Positions 18,139 to 26,501 are shown, counted from the stretch's first letter. The stretch is 54,687 nt of DNA from Candidatus Gastranaerophilales bacterium (GCA_947587615.1 CANPYC010000013.1:1-54687); one strand, 5' to 3'. Program-made: numbers and translations. Notes: generated from the sequence alone by a model not told the origin.

Positions 18139-18519
18139 CTAGTCATCAGATTTCACATCAAGGGTTGAAGTAATTTCATTTGTTGAAGGCTCATAAGTGT
18201 TTAATATTTTTTTAGAATGTTTAATATTATTCATCTCTAATAAAAGTTTGTCTTTAGCATTATTAATAAAATTAAGATTATCTTTTTCAAGCTCTATTAA
18301 TTTAATTCTGAAATTGTTTAAAAATTCATCCTGTTTAATTTCATCAAGTCTTGGTTTTTCAAATTGAACAATGTTATTAAGCATAATTTCTTTGTCTTTA
18401 ACTGCTGCTTCAACGCTTTCCCAATCCTTTTTTTCGCTAAGCTCTCTTATATGTTTATTTACTCTAAGATATTGCTCATAAAGAAGTTTTAAATGATTAA
18501 AGTCGTTTTCGCTAAGCAT
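18139..18519 (-). CDS. FliT-like flagellar chaperone
   Basis: A 126-residue, almost entirely helical, charged protein directly downstream of fliS. The size, helical-hairpin pattern with LYEQYLRVNKHIRELSEKKDW and position match FliT-type export chaperones, which hold the filament cap protein FliD; sequence conservation in this family is low, so the call rests largely on context. The last 20 residues are Ser/Thr/Asp-rich. Its start touches the fliS stop, so translation is coupled. Confidence 0.62.
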   Translation of the reverse strand: MLSENDFNHLKLLYEQYLRVNKHIRELSEKKDWESVEAAVKDKEIMLNNIVQFEKPRLDEIKQDEFLNNFRIKLIELEKDNLNFINNAKDKLLLEMNNIKHSKKILNTYEPSTNEITSTLDVKSDD

Positions 18520-19022
18520 TATTCTTCCTCGTCATCCTCTTCATAATCATCATCTTCTTCATCTTCTTCATCATCGTCATTTTCATATTTGTCATCAGAA
18601 ATATTAACAGATTCATATTTATCAATTGAACTATCTTGCTCTTGAGCTTCTTTTTGAGCTAAAACAATTGCTTTTTCCCAAGTTGCTTTAAGGCTTTTTA
18701 AATAGCTTAAAACTTCGTCAATCGGTTCAATTTTCTTTTTAATATTTGCATAAATTAAACGGCGAATAAAATATTCATATAAACTCGTAAGGTTTTCCGC
18801 AAGTTGAGGTGCAACTTCTCTATCAAGCGAGTTGATAAACTCTTGAATTATGTTTTGAGCACCTATTAAGTTGTTGTGTGCGTTTTCAATTTCTTTATTT
18901 TTCATTGCAGCTTTTGCTTTGTTTAGAAATTGAATAGCTCCGTCATAGAGCATGATTAAAATTTGTTCTCTTGAAGCTGTTTCAATACTGGATTTTTGGT
19001 ATTGCTTAACATATTGGTTCAT
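18519..19022 (-). CDS. fliS: Flagellin chaperone FliS with long acidic tail
   Basis: A 167-residue protein whose first 125 residues are a canonical FliS: YQKSSIETASREQILIMLYDGAIQFLNKA, then the LDREVAPQLAENLTSLYEYFIRRL core. FliS binds flagellin in the cytoplasm and prevents early polymerisation. The remaining 40 residues are an extreme Asp/Glu tail absent from ordinary FliS (120-135 residues), encoded by near-repetitive GAT/GAA triplets at about 18523-18590. An AGGA ribosome binding site precedes the ATG. It lies between flaG and the fliT-like gene on one transcript; no fliD is adjacent. Confidence 0.9.
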   Translation of the reverse strand: MNQYVKQYQKSSIETASREQILIMLYDGAIQFLNKAKAAMKNKEIENAHNNLIGAQNIIQEFINSLDREVAPQLAENLTSLYEYFIRRLIYANIKKKIEPIDEVLSYLKSLKATWEKAIVLAQKEAQEQDSSIDKYESVNISDDKYENDDDEEDEEDDDYEEDDEEE

Positions 19023-19024
19023 GG

Positions 19025-19435
19025 TTAAAACTTCCTATTTACAATAGAGCCTTGCGAATTTGATAAAAAATTAACCAACTGCGAAAGTTCTTGAGCGTTA
19101 ATTTCTTGAATAACGTTTTTTGTTGCTTTTTCGATGATTAATATTTTATCCGTTTCTTCATCAACTTTTAAAGTATATTTATCACTTTTAGACAGGTCGT
19201 ATTTGATTACTTCAACTTTTTCTTCCGAAGCTTCCTCTTCTTGCGAATCTTTAGATTCAAAATTGAAACCGTTTTTTTCTTTTTCTTTTTCTTTATCGGG
19301 ATCAACTTTTTGTCCTTGGCTTAAACCATCGATTTTTGTATAGTTCTGCTCTGTTTTTGCAGTGTTATTGAGCTCTGCGGAATTATGCTCCGGAGTTACT
19401 CTAAGTTGATTAATTGATATACCATCTAAGCCCAT
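19025..19435 (-). CDS. flaG: FlaG-family flagellar protein
   Basis: A 136-residue protein. Residues 1-85 are a charged, low-complexity Glu/Lys linker; the C-terminal 50 residues match the FlaG domain, with YTLKVDEETDKILI, the NVIQEI segment that corresponds to the usual VIRQIP, and a final LVNFLSNSQGSIV. FlaG proteins affect filament length and are usually encoded before fliD and fliS. Here fliS follows directly (2 bases) and fliD is missing from the cluster. No strong ribosome binding site is visible; a TATAAT lies at 19456-19461 on the minus strand. Confidence 0.8.
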   Translation of the reverse strand: MGLDGISINQLRVTPEHNSAELNNTAKTEQNYTKIDGLSQGQKVDPDKEKEKEKNGFNFESKDSQEEEASEEKVEVIKYDLSKSDKYTLKVDEETDKILIIEKATKNVIQEINAQELSQLVNFLSNSQGSIVNRKF

Positions 19436-19455
19436 AAATTTAACTTTCGTAAATT

Positions 19456-19461
19456 ATTATA
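19456..19461 (-). promoter_or_regulatory. -10-like box of the flaG-fliS-fliT operon
   Basis: TATAAT on the minus strand about 20 bases before the flaG ATG. No TTGACA-like -35 element and no sigma-28-type GCCGATAA is visible at the expected place. Confidence 0.3.
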
Positions 19462-19522
19462 ACTTATTTAACATAACTTTTAATAAATTATATAATGTAT
19501 TTATTAAAAATACCATATACGC

Positions 19523-19528
19523 TATAAT
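19523..19528 (+). promoter_or_regulatory. -10-like box of the 19546 operon
   Basis: TATAAT on the plus strand, 17 bases before the ATG at 19546, with a short AAGG ribosome binding site between them. It is divergent from the flagellar operon promoter. Confidence 0.35.
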
Positions 19529-19545
19529 AAAACGGGATAAGGATT

Positions 19546-20298
19546 ATGCAAAAAACATCTGATTTATTTTTACAAAACATAAAAAATTTGCCGATTTGGG
19601 TTAAACAGGTTATAACCAAAGAATTATCCGATGACTTAACAAAAAAGCTTAATGAATTTACTCAACTGACGCAGATTAATGATTTATTTCAATATATGTG
19701 TCCTAAGGTTTCCTTCAAAGGAAAGCAGGAGCTTCAGCAAAGAGAAATGAAGCTTTCGGATGGTTATTATATTTTTATGCAAGACCTTATGGATGGCTCT
19801 AACATTTTTGAAATTACAATAAAAAACAATTGGGCGCTATCAGACAGCGCTAAAATATTCACAAGGCTTTTAGAGCTTGATTTTATTCTTGTACCCGACT
19901 TTAAAAATAATGCAACGGTTGCTGTTGCAATGTTTATTGCAGGCAAGATTAAAACAGGGGAATTTTTAAAAAGAATTAAAAAAATTGACGTCCTTCAACT
20001 TGAGCAGGCAATAAGGTATCAAAAAGAGCTTAACAGCGAAGGTCATCATATAAAAATGGCAAGCATACTTATTAAGATGGGCTTTATTACGGATAAAGGT
20101 CTTGATAGTCTTTTATTGCTTAAAGAAGAAGCAAGAAGGCGTTTGAGTGTTAATATCGGCTTAACTTCAATAAAATATGATGATGAATTGCAAGAGCAGG
20201 ATCAAATTTCAAGAATGCAACGAGAAATTGCAAGACTTGAAAATGAAAATAATATAATGAAAAAACGACTTAAAAAAATGTTGAACATCAATGAATAA
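19546..20298 (+). CDS. Unknown coiled-coil protein, possible MshEN/GspE-N-like segment
   Basis: A 250-residue soluble protein with no signal peptide. The first 100 residues are a mixed alpha/beta region that I do not recognise. Residues about 160-200 (ASILIKMGFITDKGLDSLLLL) resemble the motif of MshEN/GspE N-terminal domains, which often bind c-di-GMP or partner with pilus/secretion ATPases. The last 30 residues form a heptad coiled coil (REIARLENENNIMKKRL). It is divergent from the flagellar genes and overlaps the asparaginase gene by 8 bases. The domain resemblance is tentative. Confidence 0.6.
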   Translation: MQKTSDLFLQNIKNLPIWVKQVITKELSDDLTKKLNEFTQLTQINDLFQYMCPKVSFKGKQELQQREMKLSDGYYIFMQDLMDGSNIFEITIKNNWALSDSAKIFTRLLELDFILVPDFKNNATVAVAMFIAGKIKTGEFLKRIKKIDVLQLEQAIRYQKELNSEGHHIKMASILIKMGFITDKGLDSLLLLKEEARRRLSVNIGLTSIKYDDELQEQDQISRMQREIARLENENNIMKKRLKKMLNINE

Positions 20299-21232
20299 TT
20301 CTAATTCCGCTCAAATTCTTCTTAGGACAACCAGAAACGGTTATACCGATTTATGCTGGTGGGGAAGTGTATATCTTGCAAACAGCTCAAAAATTTATAA
20401 ATCAGCAGGGTTTGATATTGATACAATTTGTTTTATGCGCTCTCTTGCTAAACCCTTGCAGGCAAGTATTCTTTGCGATTGCAACATTATTAAAGATTAT
20501 AATATTACAAATAAAGAGCTTGCTTTGTTTTGTGCTTCGCATGCGGGAAGCTTGGAGCATATCAAACAGCTAAAAAAGACCCTTAAAAGGTTTAAGATTA
20601 AAACAAGCCTGCTTTTGTGCGAAGCTCAAAAACCGCTCGATTTAAGAAATTTTAAAGGAAGAAAAACAAAACTTCACAACAATTGCAGCGCAAAGCATTT
20701 AATGATGGTTTTAGCTTCAAAGTATTTGGGCTATGATTGTTCAAATTATACAAACCCTAATCACCCCATACAAAAGCTAATCTACAATAAACAAGTTGAG
20801 CTGTCAAAATATAAAAGCGATATTTTAACTTTTGACGGCTGCTCAACCCCTCTTTGGGGTTTACCCGTTAAAAATATCATAAAAGCGTATTTTAATTTTT
20901 TCCATGATGAAAAATATAAAGTTTTATATAATGCGGTTTTGAAAAATCCTTATCTTTTTGGAGGCTATAACAGGCTTGACAGCGAAATCATAACGCTTGG
21001 TAAAAAAAATCTTTTTTCAAAAGTCGGTGCTGGCGGATTTGTTCTTGTGTATAATTTTAAACTTGATGAAATTCTTCTTGTAAAGCTGACACAAAACAAC
21101 AATGAAATAAGAAGGCTTATTACCTTTGACATATTGAATAAACTTAATTGGCTTAATGTTGATGTTGAAGAATTTGAATACAATCAAAAAAAACAAAAAG
21201 TCGCAAAGTATTGTTACGAATTTATGCCATAG
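20291..21232 (+). CDS. L-asparaginase II family protein
   Basis: A 313-residue member of the asparaginase II family (the Rhizobium AnsA/thermolabile type, unrelated to E. coli AnsB). Conserved elements in order are RSLAKPLQA, LFCASHAGSLEHI with the conserved Ser-His, the HNNCSAKHLMM motif (usually NNCSGKH), and FDGCSTPLWGLPV. It probably hydrolyses asparagine or a related amide in the cytoplasm. The Ala in NCSAKH in place of Gly and the slightly short C-terminus are deviations, so activity is likely but not certain. It overlaps the preceding gene by 8 bases and is translationally coupled to it. Confidence 0.85.
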   Translation: MNNSNSAQILLRTTRNGYTDLCWWGSVYLANSSKIYKSAGFDIDTICFMRSLAKPLQASILCDCNIIKDYNITNKELALFCASHAGSLEHIKQLKKTLKRFKIKTSLLLCEAQKPLDLRNFKGRKTKLHNNCSAKHLMMVLASKYLGYDCSNYTNPNHPIQKLIYNKQVELSKYKSDILTFDGCSTPLWGLPVKNIIKAYFNFFHDEKYKVLYNAVLKNPYLFGGYNRLDSEIITLGKKNLFSKVGAGGFVLVYNFKLDEILLVKLTQNNNEIRRLITFDILNKLNWLNVDVEEFEYNQKKQKVAKYCYEFMP

Positions 21233-21254
21233 TTACAAAAAAATATTTTTTGGT

Positions 21255-21260
21255 TAAAAT
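21255..21260 (+). promoter_or_regulatory. -10-like box directly before the DivIC-like gene
   Basis: TAAAAT occupies bases -12 to -7 before the ATG at 21267; GTTACA lies 17 bases upstream (21232-21237) as a -35 candidate. The segment from -9 into the first codons (AATTAAAATATGACA) is identical to that before trmFO. Confidence 0.4.
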
Positions 21261-21266
21261 TAAAAT

Positions 21267-21707
21267 ATGACAAGTGCTGATTATTCAAATTTAAAAACAA
21301 GAGTTCAAAGACAACAAAAAAAGAAAATAAGAAAAATCCGTTTTTATCATTCTTTTTTAACAATTGTTCTGTTAATTTGCGTTTGTGAAATCAGCTACAG
21401 CGCTCTGATGAATTTGGCTAAAATTGTCGTTTATCAGACAAAAATTGTTAAAGCTCAGCAACTGAAAGCGCAGGCGGAAACAAGAAATAAACACCTGAAA
21501 AATGAAATTCAAAATTTCAGCTCAATGTATAAAGTTGAATCAATTGCAAGAAACAACCTAAAAATGGCTGCTAAAGACGAGGTACTGATAATAATTAATC
21601 AGCCTGACAATAATGAGGGTGATAATACACGAGGAAATAAATTTACAAAATTTTTGGAATCTTTTGCTTCAAAATTCACATCGGATGATGATAAAATATT
21701 TGATTAA
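21267..21707 (+). CDS. Septum-formation protein of the DivIC/FtsB family
   Basis: A 146-residue bitopic protein: a basic cytoplasmic N-terminus (QRQQKKKIRKIRFYH), one membrane segment at about residues 29-50, a coiled coil (residues about 60-90), then the family's terminal motif YKVESIARNNLKMAAKDEVLIIIN, in which DivIC/FtsB proteins show E-x-x-AR-x-x-L. The last 35 residues are a hydrophilic extension. DivIC/FtsB partners FtsL at the septum; an ftsL-like gene lies at 3768. There is no Shine-Dalgarno site; the TAAAAT box suggests a leaderless transcript. Confidence 0.85.
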   Translation: MTSADYSNLKTRVQRQQKKKIRKIRFYHSFLTIVLLICVCEISYSALMNLAKIVVYQTKIVKAQQLKAQAETRNKHLKNEIQNFSSMYKVESIARNNLKMAAKDEVLIIINQPDNNEGDNTRGNKFTKFLESFASKFTSDDDKIFD

Positions 21708-21710
21708 TTA

Positions 21711-21854
21711 TTATTTTATCAATCTCAGCGTCTTTTGCTCGTTTTGATTTATATGCGCAAGAGCAGCTTGTGCGAGTCTTCTTCTCTTCTGCATTGCTTT
21801 TGTTATTAGTATGTTGCTGCTTAAATAATTAACGCAATTTTTGTTTTTAAACAT
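21711..21854 (-). CDS. Possible 47-residue basic small protein
   Basis: A short minus-strand frame fills the gap between the DivIC-like gene and trmFO. It begins MFKNKNCVNYLSS and has a basic helix MQKRRRLAQAALAHINQNEQ. A GGGTGG stretch lies about 4 bases before the ATG and could act as a ribosome binding site. The frame is longer than expected by chance in such AT-rich sequence, and its codons look like those of neighbouring genes, but there is no homologue I can name. Confidence 0.4.
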   Translation of the reverse strand: MFKNKNCVNYLSSNILITKAMQKRRRLAQAALAHINQNEQKTLRLIK

Positions 21855-21959
21855 ATACCACCCGTTATCTATATTACTTTTAACGGCATTTTTATTTATA
21901 ATCTTTAAAAATTTTTAAATATATTAACTAATATTAAGAATTAATTTTTATTTTGTTGT

Positions 21960-21965
21960 TATAAT
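21960..21965 (+). promoter_or_regulatory. -10 box directly before trmFO
   Basis: A perfect TATAAT occupies bases -12 to -7 before the trmFO ATG at 21972; the predicted start point falls on the A of ATG. No Shine-Dalgarno site is present. Confidence 0.45.
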
Positions 21966-21971
21966 TAAAAT

Positions 21972-23306
21972 ATGACAGAAAAAATCATAATAGCGGGGGC
22001 AGGTTTAGCGGGTTCGGAAGCTGCAATATATTTGGCAAAAAAGGGTTATGACATCAATTTAATTGAAATGCGCCCAAAATATCAAACAGGAGCACATAAA
22101 ACGGATTTACCCGCAGAGTTTGTCTGCTCAAACAGTCTTGGCTCATCTGACATTCTATCAGCTTCAGGCTTATTAAAAGAAGAGGCGCTAAGACTGGGCT
22201 CAACCCTCTTTAGAGTTGCAAAAGAATTTAGCGTACCAAGCGGCGCTTCGTTATCTGTTGACAGATTTGGTTTTAGCGAAGAAATAAAAAGAATATTATC
22301 TTCATTTTCAAATATTACCTTTATAAATGAAAAATATGAAAAAATTAACCCTGCAACACCAACCATAATTGCAACGGGGCCTTTAAGTGCAAATGAGCTT
22401 GCGCTTAACTTAAAGGAAGAATTTAAGGAAGAAAATTTTCATTTTTTTGATGCAATAGCACCCATTGTTGAAAAAAATTCAATAAACTTTGATAAGGCTT
22501 TCTATGCTTCAAGATGGAACCACGGCAGCGCAGATTTTATTAATTGTCCCATGACAAAAGAAGAATATGAAAATTTTTACAGTGTTTTAATAAACAGTGA
22601 AAAAATTGAGTTAAAGAATTTTGAAGCAAACTATTTTGAAGGTTGTATGCCAATAGAAGTTATGGCTTCAAGAGGAATTGATACTCTGCGCTTTGGCCCA
22701 ATGAAGCCTGTCGGGTTGTTTGATAAAAGAATTGAAACAGAGTTTAAGAAAAACCAGTTTTATGCCGTAGTTCAGCTAAGGCAAGATGATAAAATGGCTA
22801 ATTTATACAACCTTGTAGGTTTTCAAACAAATTTAAAATGGGGTGAGCAAAAAAAATTAATACAACTCATCCCGGGGCTTGAAAATGCTAAAATAACAAG
22901 ATATGGTGTTATGCATGCTAATACTTTTATTAATTCACCAAAAATTTTAAACAGGTTTTTACAATCAAAAAAATATCAAAATATATTCTTTGCAGGTCAA
23001 TTAACGGGTGTTGAAGGTTACTGCGAAAGCATTTCAACGGGTCTTCTTGCTGCAATCAATATGGATAGATACTTAAAAAATAAACCCTTGATAGAGCTTG
23101 ATAATACAACCATGCTTGGCGCTTTGGTTGATTATATTACATTTGAAGGGCATAAAAATTTTCAGCCGATTAACTCTAACTGGGGAATTATTAAAGAGCT
23201 TGAAGTTGAGAGAAAAAAATTAAAAGATAAGAAATATAAAAACGAATTGCGCTCTAAAAGAGCCTTGGATAAAATTGAACATACGTTAAAATTAATAGAG
23301 GAATAA
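21972..23306 (+). CDS. trmFO: Folate-dependent tRNA m5U54 methyltransferase TrmFO
   Basis: A 444-residue flavoprotein that methylates U54 in the T-loop of tRNAs using methylenetetrahydrofolate and FADH2. The N-terminal FAD site GAGLAGSEAAIYLAKKG (residues 8-24) is followed by the family's LIEMRP, TDLPAEFVCSNSLGS and SASGLLKEE motifs, the FEGCMPIEVMASRG motif, and the C-terminal QLTGVEGYCESISTGLLAAINM. The length is normal. It is followed 3 bases later by pepA. The start lacks a ribosome binding site and has TATAAT at -12. Confidence 0.97.
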   Translation: MTEKIIIAGAGLAGSEAAIYLAKKGYDINLIEMRPKYQTGAHKTDLPAEFVCSNSLGSSDILSASGLLKEEALRLGSTLFRVAKEFSVPSGASLSVDRFGFSEEIKRILSSFSNITFINEKYEKINPATPTIIATGPLSANELALNLKEEFKEENFHFFDAIAPIVEKNSINFDKAFYASRWNHGSADFINCPMTKEEYENFYSVLINSEKIELKNFEANYFEGCMPIEVMASRGIDTLRFGPMKPVGLFDKRIETEFKKNQFYAVVQLRQDDKMANLYNLVGFQTNLKWGEQKKLIQLIPGLENAKITRYGVMHANTFINSPKILNRFLQSKKYQNIFFAGQLTGVEGYCESISTGLLAAINMDRYLKNKPLIELDNTTMLGALVDYITFEGHKNFQPINSNWGIIKELEVERKKLKDKKYKNELRSKRALDKIEHTLKLIEE

Positions 23307-23309
23307 ATT

Positions 23310-24791
23310 ATGAATTTTGTTACCGAAAAAATCGAACAGACTAAAGCGGGTTTAATTATTTGCTTCATGTATGAAGATGAAAGCAAAAAAAGCGAATTGT
23401 TTGAATATTTAAACAAATTATCAAACAACGAATTACAAAAACAAATTTATGAATTTAAAACAATAAAAGGTGCTTTTCAGGAAATTTTTAAATATTCAAT
23501 TAATGAAAAATTAAAAGTTATTGTTGCAGGGCTGGGCAAAAAAGAATCCCTTACAAGACAAAAATTTTCTCAAGTTGTAGCTAATGCCGCAAGGAGTGCT
23601 AAAACACTATGCAAAAATAAGATTATGGCGCTTGAGCTGATTGAAAATAAAAATGATAATATCTATTGCGCTTTTGATAAAAAAGAGGCTGCAAAGATTA
23701 TTCTATGCGCAGCAAGGATTGGTTTATACGAATTTAGCAAATATTTAAAAACCGACAAAAACCAAATTGAAACTCTTGAGCTTATTGATACTGCTGTTAC
23801 ACCTGAAGTTGAAGCAGGCGCTCAAATTGGGGCATATACCTCTTTTGCAATGAAATTTACAAAAGATTTGGTTAATGAGTCGGCTCAAATTGTAACCCCT
23901 GATTACGTTGCAAATTTAGCCTCGCAAATAGCACATGAACATAAATTAGAATTAAATGTATTTAACAAAAAACAAATTAAAGAATTAAAAATGAACGCTT
24001 TTTTGGCTGTCGGACAAGGCAGTGTACATGAACCAAAGTTTATACATTTAATCTATAAACCAAAAACAACACCAAGAAAAAAAATTGCACTTGTCGGAAA
24101 AGGTATAACTTTTGACGCAGGCGGTATGAATATTAAACCCGCAGCTTCAATGTTAACCATGAAATCTGATATGACGGGTGCTGCAACCGTTTTAGGTATA
24201 ATTCAAGCAATTGCAAAATTAGAAGCAGATATTGAACTTCACATAATCAGCGCACTTTGCGAAAATATGACTTCAGGCTCAGCCTATAAACAAGGGGATG
24301 TATTAACAGCAATGAACGGTAAAACAATTGAGGTTGATAATACTGACGCTGAAGGCAGAATAACTTTGGCAGATGCCCTAAGCTACTGCGATACTTTAGG
24401 GGTTGATGAAGTAATTGATATTGCAACCCTGACAGGTGCCGTTATAGTGTCGTTAGGAACAAATATTACGGGTGTTATGGGCAATAATCAAAAACAAATT
24501 GACAAATTTTTGGAAATTTCAAAGTTATCAGGCGAAAACACTTGGCAAATGCCAATTTTAGAAGAACTTAAGGATAATTTAAAATCAGAAATTGCCGATA
24601 TGAAAAATACGGGCGGAAGGAATGCAGGTACTTCAACAGCCGCTTGGTTTTTATCAAACTTTACAAAATCAAAATCATGGCTTCATCTTGATATAGCAGG
24701 AACCGCATATATCGATAAATCAAACAAAGAAACTCTATCAGGCCCGACGGGAGTTATGATAAGAAGTCTTATGAATTATTTACTGTCGTAG
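23310..24791 (+). CDS. pepA: Leucyl aminopeptidase, M17 family
   Basis: A 493-residue cytoplasmic metallo-aminopeptidase that removes N-terminal residues from peptides with two metal ions. The catalytic domain contains GKGITFDAGGMNIKP, MKSDMTGAATV and the family signature NTDAEGRITLADAL, all with the usual metal ligands. The N-terminal domain (about 160 residues) is the expected macro-like fold. A GAGGAA ribosome binding site lies within the end of trmFO, 3 bases upstream, so the pair forms an operon. Confidence 0.95.
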   Translation: MNFVTEKIEQTKAGLIICFMYEDESKKSELFEYLNKLSNNELQKQIYEFKTIKGAFQEIFKYSINEKLKVIVAGLGKKESLTRQKFSQVVANAARSAKTLCKNKIMALELIENKNDNIYCAFDKKEAAKIILCAARIGLYEFSKYLKTDKNQIETLELIDTAVTPEVEAGAQIGAYTSFAMKFTKDLVNESAQIVTPDYVANLASQIAHEHKLELNVFNKKQIKELKMNAFLAVGQGSVHEPKFIHLIYKPKTTPRKKIALVGKGITFDAGGMNIKPAASMLTMKSDMTGAATVLGIIQAIAKLEADIELHIISALCENMTSGSAYKQGDVLTAMNGKTIEVDNTDAEGRITLADALSYCDTLGVDEVIDIATLTGAVIVSLGTNITGVMGNNQKQIDKFLEISKLSGENTWQMPILEELKDNLKSEIADMKNTGGRNAGTSTAAWFLSNFTKSKSWLHLDIAGTAYIDKSNKETLSGPTGVMIRSLMNYLLS

Positions 24792-24809
24792 TTTAAATTG
24801 GAGGGAATT

Positions 24810-25097
24810 ATGAAAAAGTTAGTTGTACTTTTTGCTCTGTTTGTGTTTGTTTTTGGTAATTTAGGAGCATTAGCCGAATCAACACACGGAACAGACGGTC
24901 AAGTAAGTGCCAGAAGTGTAGGCGCTTCATTATGTTCACTTATTATCTGGCCCGGAATAGGTCAGGCAATTAACGGCGAAAAAGCCGATAAAAATATAAC
25001 CCATGCTGTGTTAGGCTTAACGGGTGTATTTAGAATATGGTCTTTTTATGATGCAATTGTAGACAGACACGGCGGCGTTTGGCATAATCGAATTTAG
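24810..25097 (+). CDS. Small exported protein with a hydrophobic segment
   Basis: A 95-residue protein with a signal peptide (MKKLVVLFALFVFVFG, cleavage probably after ALA near residue 22) and a Gly-rich hydrophobic segment in the mature part (SLIIWPGIGQAING). The pattern GIGQAINGE...HAVLGLTG is like small membrane proteins that insert a short hairpin. I do not recognise the family. The ATG at 24810 is chosen over an in-frame TTG at 24798 because GGAGG lies just before it. It ends the trmFO-pepA run at a terminator. Confidence 0.65.
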   Translation: MKKLVVLFALFVFVFGNLGALAESTHGTDGQVSARSVGASLCSLIIWPGIGQAINGEKADKNITHAVLGLTGVFRIWSFYDAIVDRHGGVWHNRI

Positions 25098-25114
25098 TTG
25101 AAACAACAAGTTAA

Positions 25115-25156
25115 AATAAAGGCTCTGAAAATATATAATCAGAGCCTTTATTTTTT
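25115..25156. terminator. Bidirectional terminator between the 24810 gene and the HEAT-repeat gene
   Basis: A 14-bp perfect stem (25115-25128 with 25139-25152, core AAAGGCTCTGA) and a 10-base loop, with T-rich flank on the plus side and A-rich flank before it. Confidence 0.88.
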
Positions 25157-25185
25157 ATTTATGCTATATTTTTCTATATTTCTAA

Positions 25186-26040
25186 TTAAAAGAAACTCGG
25201 TTTTTTAATTGTTTGACTGCCTTGCATTGTTTCCCAATTTGCAGCCATGATTTTTTTGAAAGATTTTAAAGCCGTGTCTTCAAGTTCGCCTAATTCTTCA
25301 GCGTTTATTATCAATTCTCTTAAAGGAAGAAGCGCTCTTTGATCTCTTAATACACCCAAAGCCGCCGCTGCACCGGCTCTTACTAAATCATTTTCTTTAG
25401 AGTTTTTCATTACTGCAATTAAAGCGGGAACTGCTTTTCTGTCGTTTAATTTACCAAGCGAAGTAACCGCATAGATACGAACGTTAACCCATTCATCATC
25501 AAGCATTTTAATAATTTTATCAACGCATTTAGGATTGCCGATTTCACCTAAAGCTCTTGTAGCGTCACATCTTACATTAACTTTTTGATGATCGAGAGAT
25601 TCAATTAAAGCGTCTGTTGCAACATCGCCGATTTCAATCAGAGCTTCTGTTGCTGTTATACAAACTTGCGGGTTTTCATCGTTAAGAGCTTCAACCAAAG
25701 GCGCAACCACAACTTCACCGCCAAGTCTGCCGAGTGCACGAGCAGCACGAACACGAACATCAACGTTTCTGTCTTGTCTTAATGATTCAATAAGAGGTTC
25801 GGTTGCGTTTGTGTCGCCGAGCTCACCTAAAGCACGAGCAGCATATAATCTAACGGAACCGTTTTTATCATTCTTTAAAACTTCAATTAAAGGTTCAACT
25901 GCGGAAAAATCGCCCATTTCGCCAAGTATTCTTGCAGCGTTATATCTTACTTTTTCTGAGTTTGATGTCATTAAATCTTTAACTAATTCATCAAAAGATT
26001 TTTTAGACGATTTTTTTCTGTTGTTCACACTAATTGTCAT
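25186..26040 (-). CDS. HEAT-repeat protein (PBS-lyase type)
   Basis: A 284-residue protein made of about seven HEAT-like repeats of roughly 31 residues, with the recurrent pattern VRxxAARALGELGD and AVEPLIEVL. This is the HEAT_2/PBS-lyase-like repeat, a protein-protein interaction scaffold; the sequence alone does not show an enzymatic role. The N-terminal 25 residues are basic and Ser-rich. The start at 26040 is chosen because GGAGG lies a few bases before this ATG; an earlier ATG at 26067 has no such support. It ends at the terminator it shares with the upstream operon. Confidence 0.85.
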   Translation of the reverse strand: MTISVNNRKKSSKKSFDELVKDLMTSNSEKVRYNAARILGEMGDFSAVEPLIEVLKNDKNGSVRLYAARALGELGDTNATEPLIESLRQDRNVDVRVRAARALGRLGGEVVVAPLVEALNDENPQVCITATEALIEIGDVATDALIESLDHQKVNVRCDATRALGEIGNPKCVDKIIKMLDDEWVNVRIYAVTSLGKLNDRKAVPALIAVMKNSKENDLVRAGAAAALGVLRDQRALLPLRELIINAEELGELEDTALKSFKKIMAANWETMQGSQTIKKPSFF

Positions 26041-26466
26041 TGTTTTCCTCCAATAACATTTACACACTATTGCCTATATATTATTAAAAACATTTTGCCG
26101 AAAAATATTTACTCTATTGTTGTTAATTTTTAGTATTATTTTACGAATATTAATATTTTTGTTATTTAATGTAAGTATTTATATTTTTTATTATTTTTGA
26201 AATTTCTTGAACACATGCTTAGTTATATTATCATTTTTTTTGAATTTTGTCTTACATTATTTGATTTAGATGAGATTTTTGAATAATTATTTAAGTAAAC
26301 ATAACGAACATTAAGTTAAATTGTGCATATTTTAATTAATATTTCTTAATAAATATTTTCATTTTATTTATATTTGTGATTAAAAAATTTTTTAGCATGA
26401 TAAACCTAAAAATATAAAATTTAAATTAGACTGTTTGTGTAATCTTATTAGTAAATTAACGCTAAC
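26041..26466. other. AT-rich gap with no recognisable gene
   Basis: About 425 bases of very AT-rich sequence between the HEAT-repeat gene start and the tRNA terminator. I see no open frame of note, no hairpin of strength and no repeat in it. It presumably holds the promoter of the HEAT-repeat gene. Confidence 0.5.
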
Positions 26467-26469
26467 AAA

Positions 26470-26501
26470 AAAACTCTCCGAATAAATTTAGGAGAGTTTT
26501 T
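26470..26501 (-). terminator. Terminator of the tRNA-Leu transcript
   Basis: Inverted repeat AAAACTCTCC/GGAGAGTTTT with an 11-base loop just after the tRNA 3' end, followed by a T-run on the minus strand. Confidence 0.75.

Noticed and set aside
25186-26040. HEAT-repeat protein as a phycobilisome lyase
   Set aside because: The HEAT_2 repeat is shared by many scaffolds; no phycobiliprotein or chromophore gene is present, so only the fold is claimed.
26041-26466. AT-rich gap as a possible replication origin
   Set aside because: There are no clustered DnaA-box-like TTATCCACA sequences and no dnaA/dnaN nearby; only base composition suggested it.
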